Assembly: GCA_002007465.1 (NCBI GenBank)
Contig: LNAC01000346.1
Span: 2,121,525 to 2,185,524, forward strand
Source: Ailurus styani
Lineage: Eukaryota; Chordata; Mammalia; Carnivora; Ailuridae
Reading direction: 5' to 3'
Length of the DNA stretch: 64,000 nt
The notes under the pieces are model-generated. The model was not told the origin of the DNA. It worked only from the letters and a program-made list of their open reading frames with translations, and did not search any database. Shown here piece by piece: positions 24,066 to 35,490 of the stretch. Every line of letters begins with the position of its first letter. Position 1 is the first letter of the stretch. Position numbers and translations under genes: made by a program.

Positions 24066-24773
24066 AGAGATGACTGTTGTACAAAATTTGGTTATTCATT
24101 GGATGATGGTAAGAGAAATAAAGAAAAGTGGTCAAGAAGTTCAGTAAAGAAAATAAAATACTAAAACCCCTATTTCATTTTACACATTTGCATTAAATAT
24201 GAAGAAGGCCAGAAAGATATGTAGAGAAGAAAACAAGAGATGGAGGTTTTGCATAAGAGGATATAACAGATTATGACCAAAGCAGCTGATTATACCATTG
24301 TCGGAATAATGGTGTACAGGTGCTGTGAACATTGACTATAAATCACCAAAATTTCAAAAGTCGGATGAAAAAAATGTCCTGAAACACAGCCCAGATGAAT
24401 TGGTCCTAGAGAAATACCTACCAAGAGTGGCTGGTGAACCGGAAGTATTTAATTAGCTATAGGTAAACAGAAACCACTGCGGAGATCAGGGACACAAACC
24501 AGATTATGCATCACTGCACAGGAAATGACATCAGCTACATCAAAGCTTCAGCATGTGAGATGTTACAATAGGCTGATTTTGTTTTGTTTTGTTTAAAATG
24601 CCTGACCTAGAGATCTAGGCTGGACACATGGACAAATGAAACTAAGAGTCTCTGGAAATAAGGAGTACAGTCAAGGGTAGAGGAGGCACAAAAAATTTCA
24701 GTAGAAGTAAAGAAAAGAAATAAAAGAGCTAGAATAATGAGTTTCAATTATTATAAGTTTCCATCTCTAGGTG
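24066..24773. other. Unassigned
   Basis: AT-rich to mixed DNA with a (TTTTG)n patch near 24575; no repeat family or gene recognised. Confidence 0.5.
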
Positions 24774-24786
24774 ACAGTTAACTTTT

Positions 24787-24978
24787 TTTAAAGGTTTTAT
24801 TTATTTATTTGAGAGAGAGAAAGAGAGAGAGTATGAACGGGTGAGGGGCAGAGGGAGAGCGAGAAGTAGGCTCTCCACCGAGTGGGGACCCCTAGGCAGA
24901 GCTGGATCCCAGAACTCCTGGGATTATGACCCAAGCCCAAGGCACATACCTAACCAACTGAGCCACCCAGGCACAACA
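24787..24978 (-). mobile_element. CAN SINE
   Basis: Reverse SINE. The target duplication acagttaactttt (24774-24786) / acagtaaactttt (24979-24991) bounds it. Diverged, so one of the older copies. Confidence 0.93.
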
Positions 24979-24991
24979 ACAGTAAACTTTT

Positions 24992-25824
24992 CTATGAAGC
25001 TGATAATACCGTTGGAGATCCGTTTGATTATATTCTAGTAGGAATATGATTATTTCCCCCTAAAATTCCCTAGATTTGTTTTTATACCACCACAGGAATA
25101 TCCTCAGGAAGAGTTATAAGCTCTGACGCTCTACCTGTATACAGATACAATCAAAAGACCAATACATATAAGAAGGGAGAAAGTATTTTCACATCTATTT
25201 GCCAGTTTAAAAAAAAAACATGTAAAACTCAGGGAATTATTGTTCCAGGAAGGTTGGAATTTCCCTCTACAGGAAAATATCCACAACTGAAAGATGTAAT
25301 GCAATAAATAAATACATGATTAAGAGAAAAATAAGACTGCACATCTGCTTCCTGGTAGAATTATGATGAATACATTGGGAAATGTTGCTTTTGGTTTCTA
25401 TTATTAAAGGTGACCACATCAAGAAAGCATGATATTGTGTAAAAATGTTATCTTTCTTTGTCCACGTCCAGATGATAAATGGACAGTGGCAACATGTTAG
25501 GTAAGTCTATACCTTCTACAAAGAAAGAACCATAAACAAACCCATAGTTGCACTGTATAATGTTAACATGAATATTTTTCATGAGGGCATTAATTTTGGA
25601 TTAAAGTCTACACGATAGTTGAATGGTTTGACAGCATTTTGTTCCAGAGCTATTTATTTAACAAATGTGGAAAAGGATGTATTTCTGCGCCCATCATCTA
25701 TCCATTACTTAGCATTTTGTAGAGGGGTGAGTATAGTTAGACCCCAGTCCCATAAGAGCTTCATCCTTTCCTCAGCTACTCAGAACAAATTGTACGAGGA
25801 ATAAGCAACAGCAAATACTAATTA
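24992..25824. other. AT-rich, no recognised feature
   Basis: AT-rich spacer. The 61-codon frame at 25619 begins with a non-biased TTG and has no splice context. Nothing supported. Confidence 0.55.
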
Positions 25825-25835
25825 ACAACTTCTAA

Positions 25836-26033
25836 GGGCGCCTGGGTGGCTCAGTGGGTTAAAGCCTCTGCCTTCGGCTCAGGTCACGATCTCAGGGTCC
25901 TGGGATCGAGGCCTGCATCGGGCTCTCTGCTCGGCAGGGAGCCTGCATCCTACTCTCTCTCTGCCTGCCTCTCTGCCTCTTGTGATCTCTCTCTCTTTCT
26001 GTCAAATAAATAAATAAAATCTTAAAAAAAACC
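25836..26033 (+). mobile_element. CAN SINE, young
   Basis: GGGCGCCTGGGTGGCTCAGT head and a nearly consensus body. Target duplication acaacttctaa at 25825-25835 and 26034-26044. Confidence 0.97.
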
Positions 26034-26044
26034 ACAACTTCTAA

Positions 26045-26360
26045 TGATGTTTAAGTATGATCTATTTTTTTATTTTAAAATAGTGGAGATAATACTAAAA
26101 GTCTTTCTTTACATATGAGTTCTAGAATGTGCGTGAGCGTGAGTTGCCTTCAAATAAATCTAACTCTTTAGGTTTCTTGAATGATGAAGTTATCCTAAAA
26201 CTGACAGAAAACAACAAAAGTCGAGGGTAAACTCAAAAGAAAAAGAAAGCAAATCAAAGACTCGCGCTTTTCAAGTTGTCTGGAAGAATCTTCCTGAATG
26301 TCCGAAACAAGTGAAAGCATGGCAAAGAATCCTTCAGACATTCATCCTGTACAAGAATCA
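26045..26360. other. AT-rich, no recognised feature
   Basis: AT-rich spacer; nothing recognised. Confidence 0.55.
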
Positions 26361-26485
26361 TTCATTCATTTAATACTTACTGAGCACCTGCCGTGTATTT
26401 ATTAGCGCCATAGTGATAACATGGTGATTAAGACCTACTCCAACGCTTATCAAGCTTACATTATAGTAGAGGACCCAGACTAGAA
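26361..26485 (-). mobile_element. LINE-2 3' end relic
   Basis: 'tcattcatttaatacttactgagcacctgccgtg' and 'caagcttacattatagtagagg' (in pieces) are the reverse complement of the L2 3' end. Confidence 0.75.
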
Positions 26486-26869
26486 AACAGGCAATTTCAA
26501 GGGAGAGTTTGACTCTGCATGTGCTTTCATGTTATTTACTGTTGTAAAAACTCTATGAGACACTAAGATTTCCCTCTTTTGCCTGAATGCTTTGATTCCT
26601 TCATAATAATTTTTCAAAAATTTATTTTAATAAGTTTCCAAAACTTTATTACCTTATCACTACCATCTAACATGTCAGTCTTAAATATATACACACATTT
26701 ATAAAAGGCATCCTATGTATAATGAAAAGTATACGTAATCATACAGAGTACATGTAGTATATAAGTAATATATATATTAAAGGATTAACATGTTGCATGA
26801 CAGACATATATGTACACATAGAGAGAGATTTTAGGGGGGGAAATCATTTTCCCTTTATCTCTCTAGGTC

Positions 26870-27365
26870 CTTATCTGAGACCACCCTGTAATAAAATGAC
26901 AGGTTAACAAGAGAAAAACAGGAGAAGTGGAATAACTTGTATACCTCCTGTATAAAGGGGAGATACCCAGGAAAACTGAGTAACTCCCCGAAGGACCAAA
27001 GCCATCACCTTAAATATTATCTCCCCATAAAGATAAAAGAAAGATGTTGCCGAAGGGAGCAGGTAAGGGAGGTTACCAGGAAAAACACAGTGAAGAAGGG
27101 TATGGCTATAGGCAGATTTAAGTCCAAGCCTTCTCCATTGATGAGAAGTTTCCTAGGGATTTAGCTGTTGTCTCTTCCAGATACAGAGAGGGACACCTGC
27201 ACAAATGGAGATTTCCCTTATAAAAATAAATATCTCTTACAAAAGGATAACGTCTAGGTTTTCAGAGCTTCTCCTGAAATTGCTATTTCTTAAAAATAAT
27301 CAAGTCAAGATAGTCCTTACAACAAAGATGCATATTCTGGGTGATATATTTTGCTCCCCTTCAGA
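26870..27365. mobile_element. Possible LTR-like repeat
   Basis: The block 'tctctctaggtccttatctgagac', 'caggttaacaagag', 'tacccaggaaaactgagtaactcc', 'agagagggacacctgcac' has the feel of a dispersed LTR-type repeat. I cannot name the family. The 75-codon open frame at 26937 lies in it and is not called as a gene. Confidence 0.3.
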
Positions 27366-27432
27366 TATATGCATATATATGTATATGTAAGAGTGTGATA
27401 CATAGATATATAGATAGAAAATTCTATAACGT

Positions 27433-27630
27433 GGGCGCCTGGGTGGCTCAGTGGGTTAAAGCCTCTGCCTTTGGCTCAGGTCATGATCTCAGGGTCCTGG
27501 GATCGAGGCCCACATCGGGCTCTCTGCTCAGCAGGGAGCCTGCTTCCTCCTCTCTCTCTGCCTGCCTCTCTGCGTACTTGTAATCTCTCTCTCTGTGTTA
27601 AATAAATAAATAAAATCTTTAAAAAAAAAA
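27433..27630 (+). mobile_element. CAN SINE with perfect 17-bp target duplication
   Basis: Near-consensus SINE. agaaaattctataacgt occurs identically at 27416-27432 and 27631-27647, so the insertion is young. Confidence 0.98.
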
Positions 27631-27647
27631 AGAAAATTCTATAACGT

Positions 27648-28380
27648 TAATAAAAGGTACACATATATAAGTATACTCTTATTTTTTGATAATGAAAAGT
27701 AGCTATGGAGAGACTGATCAAGGGCATTTCTATACTTTGGAGATCAGAAGCAGAATAAGAGTCTTGGTTATCAGATAAGAAAATAATTTGTTCTCTTTTG
27801 GAAATGGTCATCATTATGTAACTACTAACCATCACCTTGGCTAGGTCTAATTGTTAACAATTTTGATATAACACATTATATTTCTTTTCTAAATTACTTG
27901 TCAACATTTTTAAGTAGTAGGATGCTTTCCCTGATACGAGTCAGCTTTATGACTACACCGTTGTATGCTCCCAGACACACTACAACCTCTTACTGACATG
28001 GGATATGAATTTCTCAAGCTGGGGGATATTCCTCCCCAAACACTCCATGCTGATCTTAAAATACAGGAGTTATTTTTTCATGTTTAAGGAAGGAAAGGAA
28101 GAAGTGAGAAGGGGTAAGAAGAACAGAAGGTAAAGAGGGAGGGAGAGAATTCACATTTCTTCATCCTCAAGCTTCCCTATAAAATTAAGAAATTGGACGA
28201 GACAGTCTCTGTTTTTTTTTTTAATTCTGGAATATCATGACTCTATGAGACAAATGAGACAAAAATATTTTATTGTTTATTATTACTTTTTAATAGAGAG
28301 ATTTCAAACTAAACATTCTGAGATTAAACATTTATCAAGGTTACACTGATTATTTCCAAGGCTGGAATTAAAACAAATAA
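27648..28380. other. AT-rich, no recognised feature
   Basis: AT-rich spacer with a purine-rich patch near 28085-28150; nothing recognised. Confidence 0.55.
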
Positions 28381-28653
28381 GCAAGCAAACAAAAACCCTC
28401 AGGTACTAGTTCAGTTAAATAAGTTTTAACAAAGTACACCATTTGGAGAAATTGCATGATTCTGTACTGGATACGCATAAATTCAATATATTTAGACTAT
28501 AATACAGAATTTTAGGNGCAAGCAAACAAAAACCCTCAGGTACTAGTTCAGTTAAATAAGTTTTAACAAAGTACACCATTTGGAGAAATTGCATGATTCT
28601 GTACTGGATACGCATAAATTCAATATATTTAGACTATAATACAGAATTTTAGG
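28381..28653. other. 136-bp duplicate around one N: assembly artefact
   Basis: 28381-28516 and 28518-28653 are identical 136-bp copies separated by a single N at 28517. This is what remains when two overlapping contig ends are joined without merging. The true locus probably has one copy. Confidence 0.92.
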
Positions 28654-29559
28654 AATACTATTTTCTGAACACTAATAGATTATCTGTTACTCTCACATGG
28701 TATTTTTTGTTGTTAATATTGATCTGAACAAAGGTAATTAAAGCCAAAATGAACTGACAGTAAGGAGGCAAATAGTGTACTTGGCACATTTTCCTAGCTT
28801 ATTACCTTAATAGTACATAAGGCTATAAAAACTAGCACCTGACATTTTTAATTAAATAACTACTGCTATCTTATGAGACTTATTTTAGATTCTTTGATAG
28901 AGAGGCACGATCAAAAGTTTTCCGATTCTTTCTAACTACAGCAGAAAAAGAAAAGCTAAAGTATGGAATTCCGTTATTTAAACAAAATACGATTTTGCTA
29001 ATGCTACATATATGACTTGAGATCTTATTTTGGGCTCTCTCAACTCTACCTTGATTTTTTTTCCTTCATTTGCAATTACAAATCAACAAAGATCGATAGC
29101 TAAGCTAGATGTCACAGATGTGGACAAAGTCTCCACCTACCCTAAGGAGCTGCTAGATGGTTAGGCATATAAAATGTATCCATATAAATTAATATGAAAT
29201 TAAAATAATTTATTATGAAATGTGAATCTGTGTGACTGTGAAGTTACAGAACTTACGTATTGTATATTGTTGTCCTGACAAAGGTGAGATTTGAATTAGC
29301 TTTTGAAAAATGGGCAGGATACTAAGAGATTTAATTAAAAAAAAAAAGAAAGAAAAAAGACAAAAGGAAGGACCTCCATTCAGGATGATCAGCATGAACA
29401 ACACTGGACACAAAATGTTAAACATATGTGACAACACAATAATGATTTACTATTTTACATCACAAACGATTTAGGTAAGATTGACATAGGTTCTACTACC
29501 AGTTTCATGATATCTGCTTTAAAGTTGCTCTCTACACAAGTTCTTCATCATCTGTGTTG
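28654..29559. other. AT-rich, no recognised feature
   Basis: AT-rich spacer; nothing recognised. Confidence 0.55.
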
Positions 29560-29572
29560 AAAGATTATATCA

Positions 29573-29788
29573 GCAGGGCATCTGGGTGGCTCAGTCTGTT
29601 AAGCGTCTGACTCACGATTTTAGGTCAGATCATGATCTCACGATCGTGAGATCGAGCCCCATGTTGGCTGCACACTGGGCATGGATCCTGCTTAAGATTC
29701 TCTCTTTTCCGTGCTGTCTGCCCCTCCCCTCCTGCTCCTACTCTCTCTCTCTCTAAAAAAATAAATTAAATAAATACAAATAACATTT
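29573..29788 (+). mobile_element. Older-type CAN SINE
   Basis: 'ggcatctgggtggctcagtc' with 'gttaagcgtctgactcacg' and 'gatctcacgatcgtgagatc', an older CAN SINE form than the 'aaagcctctgcc' copies. Flanks aaagattatatca (29560-29572) / aaagattatttca (29789-29801). Confidence 0.93.
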
Positions 29789-29801
29789 AAAGATTATTTC
29801 A

Positions 29802-31488
29802 ATCAACCTAAAATATTTAACTTTTCCTTTAGTAGGAAAAATTCATTAGGTATTCTATATCCTGTTGGAATCACTACTAGCCTGGCTGGTCCCTATGAAT
29901 GTCACCTAAAGATAATCATCCGAAAAAGAAACCCTCTTGCCTCACCAAAATACATAGAAAAGTAATATAAATTATTGCCTTTATTTAAAATTCCATCAAG
30001 AGACAAATCAGTAGATTTGTAAATATTCATTCACTAAAGTAATTAAAAAACAATAGGAATAAAAGTAAAGTTACAAAAATAAAACAAAGTTGACTCTTGA
30101 AGCTATTTTATAAAATTGTTCCTTCTCTTGATTTGCTCTAACAAAATTATCCTTAAGAATTCATAGAAGAGAAAATGCCACATTCTAAAAGTATATATAT
30201 CGAGAAAGTGATATATATAAAGTGATTGGGTTTATGATTATTTCAAAAATACTTAGAAATTGTTTCAAATAAGTCTTACTTATCCAATCTCTAAAACATT
30301 TTATTTCTTGTAAAATAGAATATGGTTTTATAAATTATTATTGATAGAATATGTATAATTAATATAAGATATATAATTTATAAATTATTAATATATCGAT
30401 GAAGATTTCTATGGAAAAGTGGCATTTAAGGGAATAGACTAATCTGAAACAGTACCAAGAAAGGCCTTAGAAAAGTATTTTCCCATAAAACATATTCAGT
30501 TTCACTTCCACTTGTGAAGAAGCTGAAGTGACCTTTCGGTTCAATTTCTGGAAACTATCATTGATTAACATACTTGCTGCTCCTATTAGTTAGATTCCAG
30601 AGAACTGCCAAGCAGATGAGGCAGCATGAGACAAAGATGCTCTTTGCGTGTTAGATTGCTTACAGTGAGATGCGGGAGTTACTTATTTATCTCTGGGCTC
30701 TTCCTAAACTTCCTCCTTGAGAGATAAGGGCTCAGCTTCCCTTAGTGAGCCTCATCCTTAAGTGCTGTACTGCAGGTTTCTGCAAGGTCCCCTGGATTCC
30801 AAAATTTAGTGACTAGGGATCCAGGGCTCTCTTAGTAGTTAGATAGCTCAAGTAGGGCAAGTTCAGCACTGGTATGTGGTCTGGGAAGGGTCTGGTCCTT
30901 GGACATGAGACTGAAATTCAGGAGAATATTGCTGGGCAAACTTCCAGCCCCTCTAGTGGTGGACAGTGAATTAAGTCACTTTGTTTTCCTTCACTCCTTA
31001 CAAAGGAGACTAAAATAAGATATTCTGAAACGGAAGCATAGTGAGAGTGTTCACTGAAACGTTTCAAGAGCAATACCTCATTAGAAGAGATATAGGGATA
31101 AGCTAGTGGAAGTAAGCTGTGAGCAAGGGGATCAAATTGGCAGTAGGCCCACACTGGAGAACTAAAGACATACCTATCTATGCGTTGGGTAAAAGAAAGG
31201 AGTAAGGGGGAGGAAAGCTGTTGAACAAATCTGTATTGCTTCCTTGGGGATGGAGCACAGCAAGGATATATGAAATGTTACAAATCCAGCAGTAGACAGC
31301 TAAATGAGAATGGTGGGATGCTAAGAAATAAGTCTGGAAATTTAGATGGGGTGCCTATGGATTTTATTACCTGCTGTTTAGCCTCTATAACTAGCTGTTT
31401 CTTCTGTGACAAAACTAGTATTGATGGGTTCCTTTGTCCTGGAATCTTCACATCCGTGTATCAAGGTCTGTTAAAATTGCCACCAAGC
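29802..31488. other. AT-rich, no recognised feature
   Basis: AT-rich DNA to about 30.4 kb, then more balanced composition to 31.4 kb. I see no gene or named repeat; open frames of 75-78 codons lack coding bias. Confidence 0.5.
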
Positions 31489-32599
31489 TACAGTTGACCC
31501 TTGAACAATGCAGGGGTTGGGGTACTGATTTCCAGAGTTGAAAATACTCATAGAACTTTTGACTCTCCAGAAACTTACCTGCTAATAGCCTACTGTTGAC
31601 CAGAGGCCTTACCAATACCATAAACAGCCCATTAGCACACATTTTATATATGTATTATATACTGTATTCTTAAAGTAAGCTAGAGGAAAGAAAATGTTAT
31701 TAAGAAACTCATAAGGGAGAGAGAATATACTTAGAGTCCTATACTATACTTATCGATACTGTAAGTCACATCTTTTTATAAGATGAATCGTCTGTGAGTG
31801 CCTGCATCAATATTCTCTCATATGGTACAAAACACTGTAGATGTTACTGTATTACTAACATTAGACATCAAAAATGAAAAGGTAAGGTGAAAAAAATTCA
31901 TCTTTATTTACTGGTATAACAACTGAAGCACTGATAATGAAAAAGCAGCTATATGATTGCTTTATGGTAGTTTAGTATAATCAATGTAATTATTTCATAG
32001 TAGCCTAGCCTATATACTCATGAATGAATTGTTATAAAATTTTTATGGCATACAGTATTACAGTCATTCATAATACCATATTGAAAACATTGTTACATTT
32101 TTTAAACCACTCACCTGTGATGATTGGTGTATACAGAGTTTCTCAATTTACCAGGGAGAGAGGCATACTGTATGGTAATATAATTCTTTGAAAGCAAAGT
32201 TATAAACCAGTAAGACAACAAACACACTGTTAACTTTATATTAACTATTACTCACCTGATGCACCTTAAGCATGAATATGATGATAGTGATGACACAGAA
32301 ACATCTCATACAGTTAGATTTTCAATAAAGATACACATGTACACAACAGGTAGGTTTATTAACTGTACGGCATGAAGATTATTTGCTGTTCATTAAGTGG
32401 AGGTGGATCATTATGAAGTTTTCATCCTTGTGATCCTTATGTTGTGTCGGCTGAAAAAGAGGGGGAGGAAGAGCAGCTGGTATTGTTGTCTTAGGGTTGG
32501 CGGAGGTGGAAGAGGTAGACAAGATGGAAGAGGAGGAAAGAAAGGCAGGCGAACTAGGTGTAACTCTATGGAAATACATCATAATTTCTGATTTTTTTT

Positions 32600-34500
32600 G
32601 CCTCTTCATTTCTGTAAAAATATTCTGTTTCTATACTATCAATCCTTCTTCTGCTATTTGCTTTAGTTTCAGTGCCCCAATCTAGAAGAGTCCATGCTGT
32701 AAAAGAAGTCAAAAGCAGTCTTGAATAATTGGACCTCTTCTGCCAGATTGTCTCATGTCAGCTTGGTTTCTGCATTACTTCTTCCATGTCTTTTTCCTCA
32801 TCTGTCTGGCACTGGTACAAAAATACTCATCTTCATCAAGTTGTCTTCTGTTTTTCTTCTGGTAAAGTGTCTGTTAGTTCTTCAGTTTCTCCAAGATCCA
32901 AACATATCTTGAAGCCTTTTCCCCCCCGTCTTTGTTTTTTTTTTTTTTTGTCATATCCACAATCTCTTTCATGATTTCCTTGATTGACTTTGTCATAAGT
33001 CCTGTGAAGTCATGCACAACATCTGGACACAGTTTTCTCTAGCAGGGATTTATTGTTTCAGGCTTGATGCCTTTCACAATTTTTTCTATAAGGATGACAT
33101 CTTCACTGGTATAATCCCTCCAGACTTTCATGATGTTCTCTATTGGGGTTCTTTTCCAAAATGTTAACAAGCCTTTCATTAGGGTACCATGTATAATGAG
33201 CCTAAAGGTCCTGAAGACCCCCTAAGCTAGAGGCTGAATTAGAGACATTATGTTTGGGGGCAAGTAGACCACTTTGATGTCTTTGGTATTAAGTTCATGG
33301 GGTGCTGGGTGGCTAGGGGAATCGTCCGGTATCAAAAGAATTTAACAGGCAGTCCCTTACTGACAACATATTTCCTGACTTCAGGGACAGGTTCTGGATA
33401 GGACCAATCCAGAGAAAAGGTTCTCGTTGTCCAAGCCTTGTTGTTATACAACCAAAGACTGGCAACTGGTGTTTATCTTTTCCCTTTGAAGGCTCAGGGT
33501 TAGCAGCTTTATAGATAAGGACAGTCTTGATCATAATTCCAATTGCATCTGCACAAAACAGTAGAGTTAGTTTATCCTTTTTTGCCTTAAATCCTGCTGC
33601 TCGGGTGCCTGGGTGGCTCAGTGGGTTAAAGCCTCTGCTTTCGGCTCAGGTCATGATCTCAGCGTCCTGGGATCGAGGTCCGCATGGGGCTCTCTGCTCA
33701 GCAGGGAGCCTGCTTCCTCCTCTCCCTGTCTCTCTGCCTGCCTCTCTGCCTATTTGTAATCTCTCTCTGTGTGTCAAATAAATAAAAAAAAAAATCCTGC
33801 TGCTCACTTCTCTTTCTAACAAACGTCCTTTGTGGCACTTTTTTTCTGGAATGAGCACTTTTATCTGCATTAAAAACCTGTTCAGGCAGATATCTGTTCT
33901 CCTCAATTTTTGTAACGGCGTCTGAGAACTCATCTGCTGCCTCTTGGTTGGCGGAAGCTGCTTCTCCTCTTATCTTGACATTTTTTAGGTTGAACCTCTT
34001 TCTAAAATTATGAAATTATTTTCTGTGGCATTAACACTTTCCAGCTTTAGACCCTTCACTTTCTTTTTGCTTTGTCTTATAATGACTCTACTTCTCAAAT
34101 CCTCTTAGAGTCTATGGCTATGCCTTTCTTATAGCAATACTGCATCCACATAAAAGTTACATTTTCTTTTTCTTTTTTTTTGGCCACATTTTCAATAAGA
34201 CTTAAAAAACACTGTTATGCAAAAAGTGGAAGGTTTCTTTGCACTTGCTGGTGTAGGTGCAATGATGGCCTCATTAACTTCCATTTCTTTTTCCTACAAT
34301 GGTCGTACACTGGATTCATTGATCCTGAATGGTGGCAACCGCAGCTGCAGACCTCAATCTACAGTACATATCCAGCACTTCAACTTTTTCTTATAACATC
34401 ATGACTTTTCTCTGCTTCCTGGGGGCACTTCCAGCATCACTAACCTTCATATGCCTCCCATGGTTTTATACGGTTTACAGTATTGCAGTAAACACAGTGA
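32600..34500 (-). pseudogene. Degenerate Tigger transposase
   Basis: Remains of a DDE-superfamily transposase, read right to left. The recognisable order is Asn-Ala-Asp at about 33.85 kb, then (across the SINE) a Leu-Ile-Tyr-Lys strand and a Leu-Pro-Val-Phe block near 33.45-33.53 kb. The C-terminal segment lies near 32.95-33.1 kb. The frame shifts between 33.3 and 33.0 kb, and several in-frame stops occur. The SINE at 33603-33791 separates the first catalytic-region motif from the next block, so no functional protein can be made. The N-terminal helix-turn-helix region should lie near 34.2-34.5 kb but is too decayed for me to mark. Limits are approximate. Confidence 0.8.
33603..33791 (+). mobile_element. 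CAN SINE inserted into the Tigger transposase
   Basis: Near-consensus SINE. The 14-bp target duplication aaatcctgctgctc is identical at 33589-33602 and 33792-33805. It is far younger than the host element. Confidence 0.98.
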
Positions 34501-35229
34501 AAAATACGCGAGAACCACAAGAGATCACTTTTTACTATGATATGAAGTTTACTGAGGAGACAAACTGTTCGCATGGAGATGATTAGTGTCACACCGTGTT
34601 TTTAGTGGGTACTCCCAACCCTTGAGCTCACTGCAATAGCCACAGGATGTGGCTACAAAACTGTGTCAGTAGTAAAGTATACATTGCAGTTCATTTTATG
34701 CAGTTATAACTGAATATTTCATCTTTACGTTTGTTTAACATTTCTCTCAAGCACGAGCGTCACCATGATAAATTGATATCTTTTAACTTTTTATAATAGA
34801 TTTGCGTATATTGTATGGTAAATGATAAATCAGTATCTACATATATTTTATGCATTCATGACATAACTTCCTAATTTTTCAATTATTCTACGCTATGTGA
34901 GCTTTTTCAAATTGTTGTAAATCTCTGAAAAATGTTCTGATATGCTTGTTGAAAAGAAATGTGCATGGAAGTGGACCTGTGTGGTTCAAACCTGTTGTTC
35001 AGGGGTCAACTGTATGTCTCTTTAAATGCCCTTCTGTGCAAAATAAGGAGGTGGTAATAGTCAATCCTAAAATAACCTTCTGTTATTGAGGAACAAAACA
35101 GTGAGGTCACCAAAGGACTGTTCTTTGAATGAAATGAAGATCATTCAGCAGATGGAGAACACAGAGGCATTAGGAACAGTTTGTAGATGGTGTGAGAATC
35201 TGACCTGATGTGCAATGCACATAACCTGA

Positions 35230-35490
35230 GTAAGGATAAAGAACAGATAATACTCACAGAACTGCAATGTGCCGTACAGCATTTGATTTTCCTGTTAACC
35301 CATTTAATCCTCCCAATGCCCTTGTGAGGTTAGCACTTTCATGAACCCCCAGCTGAAAGACGGGAAACAGCTATAGAAAGGTCAAGTCCCCTGTCTGAGT
35401 CACACTGCTCAGATGTGACAGAACTCAGACCTGAACCCAGGCTGCCTTCGTCTACAGGGCAGTTTCAACGATTGCACCACATTCCCTCCT
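35230..35490 (+). mobile_element. MIR SINE
   Basis: 'catttaatcctcccaatgccc', 'gaggttagcac', 'gaaaggtcaagtcccc', 'gtcacactgctcagatgtgacagaactcagacctgaacccaggctgcc' (in pieces) follow the MIR order to its 3' domain. Confidence 0.85.

Larger units (their letters stand above)
31491..35012 (-). mobile_element. Near full-length Tigger (pogo-like) DNA transposon
   Basis: Seen: the left end begins CAGTTGACCCTTGAACAA and the right end, read on the minus strand, begins CAGTTGACCCCTGAACAA, a matching terminal inverted repeat. TA at 31489-31490 and 35013-35014 is the expected target duplication. Minus-strand reading gives transposase-like text in several frames: Val-Leu-Ile-Tyr-Lys-Ala and Lys-His-Gln-Leu-Pro-Val-Phe near 33.4-33.5 kb, Phe-Asn-Ala-Asp-Lys (the DDE-region Asn-Ala-Asp motif) near 33.9 kb, and a C-terminal lysine/glutamate-rich part near 33.0 kb. 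Stops and frameshifts break the reading frame throughout, so the transposase is dead. A CAN SINE sits inside it at 33603-33791. Known: Tigger elements are Tc1/mariner-superfamily fossils that duplicate TA. The exact subfamily is not determined. Confidence 0.93.

Noticed and set aside
28415..28615. 66-codon minus-strand frame containing an undetermined residue and an internal peptide repeat
   Set aside because: Produced by the duplicated contig ends around the N at 28517.
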